5,132 bases of DNA from assembly GCA_936943465.1 (NCBI GenBank), contig CAKZJN010000042.1, forward strand, positions 1-5,132, in the 5' to 3' direction. This document shows positions 1-5,132 of the stretch, piece after piece. Each line of letters begins with the position of its first letter. The stretch's first letter is position 1. The stretch is from an uncultured Rhodoferax sp. Its GTDB lineage: Bacteria > Pseudomonadota > Gammaproteobacteria > Burkholderiales > Burkholderiaceae_C. Made by a program: the position numbers and the translations under genes. Below the pieces are notes generated by a model. That model had not been told where the DNA came from and made no database searches. It saw only the letters and a list, made by a program, of their open reading frames with translations.

Positions 1-396
1 AACCAGTCCAACTACACCATTGGCCGCGCCATTGGCCCCAAGGTCTTTCAGTGGGAAGACTCCCGCTTTTTCAACAAGCGGGCATTCAACCAGGCCCACG
101 CTTTTTACGAAAAGTATGGCGGGGTCACCATCGTCGCTGCGCGCTTTATGCCCTTTTTGCGCACCTTCGCCCCTTTTGTCGCGGGCGTCGCGCAAATGAC
201 CCGTTCGCGCTTTGTGTTTTTTGATGTGGTCGGCGGCGCCTTGTGGGTGGTCGGCATCATCACCATTGGTTACTTCTTCGGCAACATTCCCTGGGTCAAG
301 CTGCACTTGGACAAAATCATCTGGGCCATGATCCTGATTCCCGGCGTGCTGGTGTTGTTTGGTAGCTGGAAGGCACGGCGCAAGGCCGCCCCATGA
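1..396 (+). CDS. DedA/VTT-family membrane protein, C-terminal part (5' end outside window)
   Basis: The reading frame is open from base 1 and ends at TGA 394-396, leaving 131 residues of a protein whose start lies before the window. The family signature is clear: an ARFMPFLRTFAPFVAG segment at about residues 47-62, followed by membrane stretches at about 71-94 and 106-121 and a basic tail (KARRK). The arginines at residues 48 and 54 of the fragment have the same spacing of six as the two arginines reported essential in E. coli YqjA/YghB. The acidic residues expected near the N terminus are not in view. DedA proteins are inner-membrane proteins linked to proton-dependent transport, and some members recycle undecaprenyl phosphate or phosphatidylethanolamine. 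Which substrate this one handles cannot be told. The stop overlaps the next start as ATGA, so it is likely in one operon with the MFS gene. Confidence 0.9.
   Translation, partial: NQSNYTIGRAIGPKVFQWEDSRFFNKRAFNQAHAFYEKYGGVTIVAARFMPFLRTFAPFVAGVAQMTRSRFVFFDVVGGALWVVGIITIGYFFGNIPWVKLHLDKIIWAMILIPGVLVLFGSWKARRKAAP
382..385 (+). promoter_or_regulatory. Ribosome binding site of the MFS gene
   Basis: AAGG lies seven bases before the ATG at 393, inside the end of the DedA gene. It supports this start and fits translation coupled to the upstream gene. Confidence 0.5.
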
Positions 397-1604
397 GTGC
401 GCAGCAGCGCTCGTGGTTGTGGGGGCTGGGCCTGAACCTGCCCATGCACCGCCGCGTGTTTGCCAGCTTCTTTCTGTATTCGTTTTGCATGGGCGGCTTC
501 TTTCCCCGCTTGGCCGAAATTCAGCGCTCCATGGGCGTGGGCGAAGGCGCTTTGGGGCTGGCGCTGATCGGCGTGGCGGCCGGCACCCTGGTGTCGCTCA
601 CCTTTGGCGCACCGGTGATCGAGCAGGTTGGGCACCGGCGCATCTTGCTGGGTGTGCTGCCGTTTTTGCCTTCGTTTTATGCGCTGGCGTCGGTTGCGCC
701 AACGCCTTTGCTGATGTTCTTGTGCCTGTTTCCATGCGGGGTGCTGGTGGGTGCCGTCGAGGTGGTGGTGAATCTGGAGGCCGACCGGGCCGAGCACCTG
801 AGCGGTCGGCGGCTGATGAACCGCTCCCATGCGTTCTGGAGCATCGGTTTCTTTACGGCCTCGGCCCTGGGTGCGTTGATGGCCTACCTCAACGTGAGTC
901 CGCAAATGCACCTGTGGGGCGTGGTGGCGCTGTCGATGGCGGGCACCGTCTTGCTGCTGGGCAAGTTTGAGGCGGCACCGGTGCGCGAGGCCGACCACAG
1001 CCATGCCGATGCCAAGCCACCGCTGTTTGCCTTGCCGACCGCCGCCATTCTGGTGCTGGTGGTGGTGACGCTACCGGCCATGGTGCTGGAAGGCGCGGGC
1101 TTTGACTGGTCGGCCATTTACATGCGTGACGTGTTTGCCAGCAGTGCCTTTATGGGCGGCGTGGCAGTGGCCACCGGTGCGGCTGCACAGGCGCTGATGC
1201 GCTACTTTGCGGACCGTTTTGTCGAGCAGCACAGCCCGGTGGTGGTGGCGCGCGTGCTGTTGAGCGTGCTGGCAGTAGGCGATGTGCTGGTGTTCGTATC
1301 GCCTTCGGAGTGGGTGTCGCTGCTGGGTTTTGCCTTGCTGGGCGTAGGCAGCAGCGCGATCTTCCCGTTGGCCATGTCGGCGGCGGCGCAGCGCACCGAT
1401 CGCCCCTCCACCGTGAATGTGGCCTCGCTGGCGCAAACCGCCTTTGTGAGCTTTTTGCTGGCCCCGCCGCTGCTGGGTTTTGTGGCCCAGAGCTTTGGCA
1501 TCCGCTGGGCCTTTGGCGTAGCGCTGCCGCTGGTGGTGGCGAGCCTGTGGCTGAGCTCTGCCATGGGCGCCTCCGGGCTAACTCGTCGAACGGACGCGGG
1601 CTAG
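393..1604 (+). CDS. MFS transporter, YbjJ-like
   Basis: This is a complete 403-residue polytopic membrane protein of the major facilitator superfamily, with hydrophobic segments along its whole length compatible with 12 helices in two halves. Visible marks are a degenerate motif A between helices 2 and 3 (FGAPVIEQVGHRR, residues 71-83), its counterpart in the C half (MRYFADRF, 269-276), the NLEADRAE...GRRLMNRSHAFWSIG stretch (127-152), and EGAGFDWSAIYMRD (233-246). The last two are typical of YbjJ-like transporters. A His/Asp-containing loop (residues 199-209) separates the halves. The ATG at 393 is preceded by AAGG and overlaps the DedA stop. The 3' end overlaps the amiC 3' end by 27 bases in a convergent arrangement. 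No substrate can be assigned from sequence: relatives are annotated as sugar or drug transporters without firm proof. Confidence 0.9.
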   Translation: MSAQQRSWLWGLGLNLPMHRRVFASFFLYSFCMGGFFPRLAEIQRSMGVGEGALGLALIGVAAGTLVSLTFGAPVIEQVGHRRILLGVLPFLPSFYALASVAPTPLLMFLCLFPCGVLVGAVEVVVNLEADRAEHLSGRRLMNRSHAFWSIGFFTASALGALMAYLNVSPQMHLWGVVALSMAGTVLLLGKFEAAPVREADHSHADAKPPLFALPTAAILVLVVVTLPAMVLEGAGFDWSAIYMRDVFASSAFMGGVAVATGAAAQALMRYFADRFVEQHSPVVVARVLLSVLAVGDVLVFVSPSEWVSLLGFALLGVGSSAIFPLAMSAAAQRTDRPSTVNVASLAQTAFVSFLLAPPLLGFVAQSFGIRWAFGVALPLVVASLWLSSAMGASGLTRRTDAG

Positions 1605-2921
1605 CGGCGGGTTTTTGGCGAAATAGCCCTCAATCCCGCGCAGCAGCGCGTCGGCCAGCCGGTTCAAAAACTCGTCACTGTTGAGCTTGGCCTCTTCGGT
1701 CGGGTTGCTGATAAAGGCCGCCTCGACCAGCACGCTGGGAATATCCGGTGCCTTCAGCACCGCAAAAGAAGCCTGCTCCACCTTGCCTTTGTGAAGTTTG
1801 CCCACCCGCTTGATTTCGCCGAGCAGGCCCCGGCCGAGTTTCAGGCTGTCATTGATTTGCGCGGTGGTGCTCATGTCCAGCAGGGCGCGCTGCACCGTGG
1901 CGTCCTTGGCTTTGACATTCAGGCCGCCAATCAGGTCGGCCTTGTTTTCCTTGGCTGCCATCCAGCGCGCCGCGCTGCTCGATGCACCGCCCTGGCTCAG
2001 CGCAAACACGCTGGCTCCTTGCGGGTCGGGTGTAAAGAAGGCATCGGCATGCAGGCTCACAAACAGGTCGGCCTGCACCCGGCGCGCCTTTTGCACGCGC
2101 ACACCGAGCGGCACAAAGAAGTCGGCGTCACGCGTCAGGTAGGCGCGCATGGCATTGCCCTTGACGCTGGTCGCGTTGATGCGTTCGCGCATGATGTGGG
2201 CCAGTCGCAGTACCACGTCTTTTTCACGGGTGCCACCGGGGCCAATGGCGCCAGGGTCTTCGCCCCCATGACCGGGGTCGAGTGCCACGATGATCAGGCG
2301 ATCGGTGTCATTGCCGCCTCCGGAGGGGCGGGTGTCTCCGGGGGCAGGCGTGCCTGGCTTGGGAGCTTTTTGCGTCTGTCGCGCCATCAAGTCTCCCAGC
2401 GGATCGACCGTGGCAGTTGCCGGGGCGGAGGCCGCTGGTGAAGTGGGGGGCGCCGGCTTGCGTTCCCCGGTTTTTTCGCTGATCAGCGCCTGCAGCGGGT
2501 CGTCTTCCTGCTCCGGGTACAGATCAAACACCAGCCGGTGCGCATAGGCGCCCACCGGCCGGAGCGTGAAGACCTGCGGGCGGATCGGTTTTTTCAGGTC
2601 CACCACCAGACGCACCACGCTGGGGCTGAACTGGCCGACCCGGATGCCGGCAATGTTGGGATCGTCCGCCTTAACCTTCGCTACCAGTTCCTTGAGCGTC
2701 GGGTCCAGCACCAGCCCTTCAATGTCCACCGCCAATCGCGGCGGGTTGGCCACAAAGGTCTGTTGCGCGCTGAGCGCGGTGTCCGACTCGATGGTGACCC
2801 GTGAATATTCGGGCGCTGGCCATACACGTACGCTCACGATGCTGGCGCCATGGGCCAGGTGCGGCAGCCCCAGCGTCAACACGATGCTGCCGCTGCGAAT
2901 CAGCAGGGTGCGCCGCTTCAT
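1578..2921 (-). CDS. amiC: N-acetylmuramoyl-L-alanine amidase AmiC (septal peptidoglycan hydrolase)
   Basis: A 447-residue periplasmic zinc amidase that cuts the bond between N-acetylmuramic acid and the L-Ala of the stem peptide, chiefly during daughter-cell separation. Order of parts: an N-terminal signal with KRRTLL at residues 2-7 and a hydrophobic stretch to about residue 25 (Tat-like, as in E. coli AmiA/AmiC); an AMIN domain at about 27-136 that targets the septum; a Pro/Ala-rich linker at about 152-204; and an Amidase_3 domain at about 208-436. Expected zinc and catalytic residues are present: His218 in DPGHGGEDPGA, Glu233 in TREKD, His291 in SLHADAF and Glu400 in LVEAAFISN. The insert at about 305-365, with Glu325 in AAKENKADLIGG, matches the self-inhibitory helix of amidases switched on by EnvC- or NlpD-type activators. 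ATG 2921 overlaps the tsaE stop and follows a good ribosome site. The paralogue name (AmiC rather than AmiB) rests on the Tat-like signal and single AMIN domain, with no LysM repeat. Confidence 0.95.
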   Translation of the reverse strand: MKRRTLLIRSGSIVLTLGLPHLAHGASIVSVRVWPAPEYSRVTIESDTALSAQQTFVANPPRLAVDIEGLVLDPTLKELVAKVKADDPNIAGIRVGQFSPSVVRLVVDLKKPIRPQVFTLRPVGAYAHRLVFDLYPEQEDDPLQALISEKTGERKPAPPTSPAASAPATATVDPLGDLMARQTQKAPKPGTPAPGDTRPSGGGNDTDRLIIVALDPGHGGEDPGAIGPGGTREKDVVLRLAHIMRERINATSVKGNAMRAYLTRDADFFVPLGVRVQKARRVQADLFVSLHADAFFTPDPQGASVFALSQGGASSSAARWMAAKENKADLIGGLNVKAKDATVQRALLDMSTTAQINDSLKLGRGLLGEIKRVGKLHKGKVEQASFAVLKAPDIPSVLVEAAFISNPTEEAKLNSDEFLNRLADALLRGIEGYFAKNPPLARVRSTS

Positions 2922-3469
2922 GCACCGCCTTCCGGGTGCGTTGCAGTGGTATTTGACATTGCCAGCACCAATGCTTGGCCGCGTGGCGTAAACGCCGCCA
3001 GCGTCACCCGGCGCAGGCTGTCACCGTCGGCCTCAATGAACACATCCATGTCCGGCTCCGGCAGCAAGCCGGCGGCCTTTTGCGGCCATTCGACCAGCTT
3101 CAGGCCGGGGCTGGCAAAGAGGTCGCGAAAGCCGGCGTCTTCCCATTCCTGCGGGTCATTGAAGCGGTAAAAGTCAAAGTGCGAAATGGCTAGCCCGGGC
3201 AGTTCGTAGGTTTCCACGATGGTGTAAGTCGGGCTTTTGATGCGGCCCTCGACGCCGAGCGCCTGCAGCAAGTGACGCGCCAGCGTGGTCTTGCCGGCAC
3301 CCAGGTCGCCATGCAAGGTGATGAAGGCGTCCGGCAAGGCACTTTGCCCCGCCAGCGCGGCAGCAAAGGCTTGCGTCGCCTGTTCATCAGGCCAGGTCAG
3401 GGTGGCAAGCGCCAACGCGGCGGGGGCGCGGGCAGCACCGGTTTCTACAATAGGCACGACATGATCCAC
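2918..3469 (-). CDS. tsaE: tRNA threonylcarbamoyladenosine biosynthesis ATPase TsaE
   Basis: TsaE (YjeE) is a cytoplasmic P-loop ATPase that works with TsaB and TsaD to form t6A37 in ANN-decoding tRNAs. Hallmarks in this 183-residue protein are Walker A GDLGAGKTT (residues 54-62), the switch-like SPTYTIVETYE (79-89), HFDFYRF (97-103) with the Walker B-type Asp99, EDAGFRDLF (110-118) and LVEWPQKA (125-132). It carries about 25 N-terminal residues more than E. coli YjeE (153 residues), Ala-rich and probably weakly conserved. The first in-frame start after an upstream stop is GTG at 3469. A second GTG at 3457 (residue 5) would remove the overlap with queG. Neither has a strong ribosome site, so the exact start is uncertain. 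The stop overlaps the amiC start as ATGA. It is divergent from queG, another tRNA-modification gene. Confidence 0.95.
   Translation of the reverse strand: MDHVVPIVETGAARAPAALALATLTWPDEQATQAFAAALAGQSALPDAFITLHGDLGAGKTTLARHLLQALGVEGRIKSPTYTIVETYELPGLAISHFDFYRFNDPQEWEDAGFRDLFASPGLKLVEWPQKAAGLLPEPDMDVFIEADGDSLRRVTLAAFTPRGQALVLAMSNTTATHPEGGA
2928..2933 (-). promoter_or_regulatory. Ribosome binding site of amiC
   Basis: On the minus strand GGAAGG lies six bases before the amiC ATG at 2921, inside the last codons of tsaE. It fixes the amiC start, and with the ATGA overlap it suggests coupled translation. Confidence 0.65.
3446..3451 (+). promoter_or_regulatory. Candidate -10 element for queG
   Basis: TACAAT matches the sigma-70 -10 consensus at five of six positions and stands out in very GC-rich sequence, ten bases before the queG ATG, inside the 5' part of tsaE. 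No -35 hexamer resembling TTGACA is seen about 17 bases upstream. If used, transcription would start at about 3457-3459, giving an almost leaderless queG message. A chance match is quite possible. Confidence 0.25.
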
Positions 3470-4579
3470 AGCAATTCATTCGATAACGCGCTGCTTGCCT
3501 TCATCGACCGCAGCGCGCGCAAGCTTGGATTCTCCCAAATTGGCGTGGCCGGTGTGGATCTGGGCTCCGCAGAGTCCGGTTTGCTGGCCTGGTTGGAGCA
3601 GGGCTTTCACGGCAGCATGCACTACATGGCAAGCCACGGCCTCAAACGGGCCCGTCCGGCCGAGTTGGTGCCCGGCACCGTAAGCGTCATCACCGCCCGC
3701 ATGGATTACCTGCCTGCCGACACGCCCGATGACTGGCCGCAGCACGAGTTGCAGCGACAGGACCGGGCGGAGCAAGGCGTCATTTCGCTGTATGCCCGTG
3801 GGCGGGATTACCACAAGGTGTTGCGCCAGCGGCTGCAAAAGCTGGCCGATGCGATAGCGGCAGAGGCCGGGCCGCTGGGCTACCGCGTGTTTACCGACTC
3901 CGCGCCCGTGCTCGAAGTGGAACTGGCCTCGCGCAGCGGCCTGGGTTGGCGTGGCAAACACACGCTGCTGCTAAACCGGGACGCGGGTTCGATGTTTTTT
4001 CTGGGTGAAATATATGTGGACCGCGCCTTGCCAGCCACCCTGCCCGTGGAAGGGCATTGCGGCAGCTGCAGCGCTTGCATCAGCGCCTGCCCCACACAGG
4101 CCATCGTGGCGCCGTACCGGGTGGATGCGCGGCGCTGCATTTCGTACCTGACCATTGAGCATGACGGGTCGATCGAAACGGAATTGCGGCCCCTGCTGGG
4201 CAACCGCATTTATGGTTGCGATGACTGCCAGTTGGTCTGCCCCTGGAACAAGTTTGCCCAGCGCGCCACGCTGCCCGACTTTGACGCCCGCGCCGGCCTG
4301 ACCGGTGCCGACTTATGTGAGTTGCTCGCCTGGAGCGAGGCCGAGTTTTTGGCGCGCACCGAAGGCAGTCCGATCCGCCGCATTGGCCATGTGCGTTGGC
4401 TGCGCAATGTGGCGGTGGCGCTGGGAAACGCATTGCGCACGGTTGTGGATGGGGCACTGCGCGAACGTATTACGCAGGCATTGCAGCAACGGCTGTCACA
4501 CGACAGTGCCTTGGTGCGTGAACATCTGTTGTGGGCGCTGGAGCAGGCGCCCGAGGCTGAACACAAGGAACCTACATGA
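3461..4579 (+). CDS. queG: Epoxyqueuosine reductase QueG
   Basis: QueG is a cytoplasmic cobalamin- and iron-sulfur-dependent enzyme that reduces epoxyqueuosine to queuosine at tRNA position 34, the last step of queuosine synthesis. The 372-residue product matches the family throughout (E. coli protein 379). It has an N-terminal QueG/DUF1730 region with RARPAELVPGT (63-73) and YARGRDYHK (111-119), the DSAPVLE motif with catalytic-type Asp146, GLGWRGKHTLL (160-170), and a double [4Fe-4S] ferredoxin-like module with Cys200, 203, 206, 210 and Cys253, 256, 260, plus Cys226. The C terminus has the GSPIRRIGHVRWLRNVAVALGNA stretch (302-324) and a helical, HEAT-like end. The frame stays open upstream to an ATG at 3272, but I chose ATG 3461 because the MIHSNSFDNALLAFIDRSARKLGF start aligns with the QueG N terminus and the extra 63 residues are antisense to tsaE. 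Only a weak AGG (3452-3454) precedes it. Confidence 0.96.
   Translation: MIHSNSFDNALLAFIDRSARKLGFSQIGVAGVDLGSAESGLLAWLEQGFHGSMHYMASHGLKRARPAELVPGTVSVITARMDYLPADTPDDWPQHELQRQDRAEQGVISLYARGRDYHKVLRQRLQKLADAIAAEAGPLGYRVFTDSAPVLEVELASRSGLGWRGKHTLLLNRDAGSMFFLGEIYVDRALPATLPVEGHCGSCSACISACPTQAIVAPYRVDARRCISYLTIEHDGSIETELRPLLGNRIYGCDDCQLVCPWNKFAQRATLPDFDARAGLTGADLCELLAWSEAEFLARTEGSPIRRIGHVRWLRNVAVALGNALRTVVDGALRERITQALQQRLSHDSALVREHLLWALEQAPEAEHKEPT
4565..4569 (+). promoter_or_regulatory. Ribosome binding site of the cysteine hydrolase gene
   Basis: AAGGA lies six bases before the ATG at 4576, inside the final codons of queG. It decides the start of the downstream gene and supports translational coupling with queG. 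Confidence 0.65.
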
Positions 4580-5132
4580 CCCGTTTCGACTTGCTGGTGG
4601 TGGACCCGCAAAATGACTTTTTGGATATTCCCGGTGCGGCCTTGCCAGTTCCCGGCGCAGCAGCCGACATGCAGCGTCTGGCTGATTGGCTGCCGGCACA
4701 CGCACAGCAGGTGGACCGCATCACGGTCACGTTGGATTCGCATGCCAGCTTTGGCGTGGAACGCACCACCTTCTGGCTCGATGCTGCCGGGCAGGCGGTA
4801 GCCCCCTTCACGCTGATTGCAGCGGCGGATGTGGAGGCCGGGCGCTATACGCCGCGCCATCCCGCGCAGCGCACCGAGGTGCTGCGCTATCTGCACGCGC
4901 TGGAGGCAGCGGGAGAGCGGCAACTGGTGGTCTGGCCGGTGCATTGCGTGCTTGGAACCTGGGGTCACACCATCCATGCCGGGCTGGCAGAGGCGATAGC
5001 CGCCTGGGAGACTGCCACGGGTCGTATCTGCCACAAGGTGCTGAAGGGGCAGCACCCGCTGACCGAGCAATACAGTGCGTTCAGGGCCGAGGTGCCACGC
5101 GAGGACGATGCCCGCACCCAACTCAACCACAC
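4576..5132 (+). CDS. Nicotinamidase/isochorismatase-like cysteine hydrolase, long form (3' end outside window)
   Basis: The frame starts at ATG 4576, overlapping the queG stop as ATGA, and is still open at the window end after 185 codons. The fold family is clear: LLVVDPQNDF with the triad-type Asp10, LDSHASF with metal-ligand-type Asp54 and His56, WPVHCVLGTWGH with His123, and KG...EQYSAF with triad-type Lys157. The nucleophilic cysteine would lie further on, past base 5132. Cys124 in the HC motif is not that residue. About 45 residues are inserted between the DSH and WPVHC motifs compared with classical PncA (FWLD, PFTLIAAADVEAGRYTP, YLHALEAAGERQL). The TQLN near the end also fits a longer, uncharacterised subfamily. 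The fourth PncA metal-ligand histidine is not seen after DSHASF. Nicotinamide deamidation is possible, but the substrate is unknown. I give no gene symbol for that reason. Confidence 0.85.
   Translation, partial: MTRFDLLVVDPQNDFLDIPGAALPVPGAAADMQRLADWLPAHAQQVDRITVTLDSHASFGVERTTFWLDAAGQAVAPFTLIAAADVEAGRYTPRHPAQRTEVLRYLHALEAAGERQLVVWPVHCVLGTWGHTIHAGLAEAIAAWETATGRICHKVLKGQHPLTEQYSAFRAEVPREDDARTQLNH

Noticed and set aside
270..1004. A 244-codon minus-strand frame opposite DedA and the MFS gene
   Set aside because: Its product is a Gln/His/Arg-rich, low-complexity translation typical of antisense frames in GC-rich genes, with no domain, and the plus strand encodes clear membrane proteins.
1577..1616. 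Possible intrinsic terminator ending in TTTTT (1612-1616) between the MFS and amiC genes
   Set aside because: The only inverted repeats nearby are four-base stems (GCTA/TAGC and CGTC/GACG), too weak and badly placed relative to the T run, which lies inside amiC.
2424..2468. Low-complexity GC-rich stretch in amiC that could be a repeat
   Set aside because: It encodes the Pro/Ala-rich linker between the AMIN and catalytic domains, as expected in this amidase family. No true tandem repeat unit is seen.
3272..3460. N-terminal extension of queG from ATG 3272
   Set aside because: The 63 extra residues are Arg/Gly/Gln-rich, do not resemble QueG, and lie entirely opposite the conserved P-loop half of tsaE. 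The QueG family alignment begins at about 3461.
743..4600. Four copies of the E. coli Chi octamer GCTGGTGG on the plus strand (743-750, 1055-1062, 1529-1536, 4593-4600)
   Set aside because: Each copy falls where Leu-Val-type residues are encoded by CTG/GTG-rich codons in GC-rich genes. Chi sequence and use in this organism are unknown, so the count is explained by codon choice.
4210..5130. A 306-codon open frame on the minus strand opposite queG and the hydrolase
   Set aside because: It is a shadow: its translation is rich in Cys, His, Arg and Ser without recognisable domains, while the plus strand carries two clearly conserved proteins over the same bases. High GC content makes such long antisense frames common.

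Overview
The window looks like an ordinary chromosomal stretch of a GC-rich Gram-negative bacterium. It is most likely a betaproteobacterium, with Comamonadaceae (Rhodoferax/Acidovorax-like) as my best guess. That guess rests on the style of the AmiC and QueG proteins, the strong G/C bias at third codon positions, and the tsaE-amiC pair running divergently from queG. It is recognition from memory, not a database result. Gene density is close to 100%: six protein genes cover the window with no intergenic gap, and every neighbouring pair overlaps by 4 to 27 bases.

Layout. (1) Bases 1-396, plus strand: the C-terminal part of a DedA/VTT-family membrane protein, overlapping by ATGA with (2) 393-1604, plus strand: a complete 12-helix-type MFS transporter of the YbjJ-like group. 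(3) 1578-2921, minus strand: a complete AmiC-type N-acetylmuramoyl-L-alanine amidase (Tat-like signal, AMIN domain, Pro-rich linker, zinc amidase domain), convergent with the MFS gene and overlapping its end by 27 bases. (4) 2918-3469, minus strand: tsaE, the ATPase of the t6A tRNA-modification machinery, overlapping by ATGA with amiC and therefore probably co-translated with it. (5) 3461-4579, plus strand: queG, epoxyqueuosine reductase, divergent from tsaE with the two start regions overlapping. (6) 4576-5132, plus strand: a long-form nicotinamidase/isochorismatase-like cysteine hydrolase, overlapping by ATGA with queG and running off the window.

How the genes relate. tsaE and queG both act on tRNA anticodon loops (t6A at position 37, queuosine at position 34). 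Their divergent arrangement, with an amidase gene after tsaE, recalls the E. coli queG / nnr-tsaE-amiB-mutL-miaA locus. Here nnr is missing between them, and mutL does not directly follow the amidase. DedA (lipid or undecaprenyl-phosphate translocation) and AmiC (septal peptidoglycan cleavage) both concern the envelope but lie in opposite transcription units.

I found no RNA gene, insertion sequence, CRISPR array, phage gene or convincing terminator, and no previously undescribed system. The least understood gene is the cysteine hydrolase downstream of queG. The most unusual architectural point is the overlapping divergent start region of tsaE and queG.
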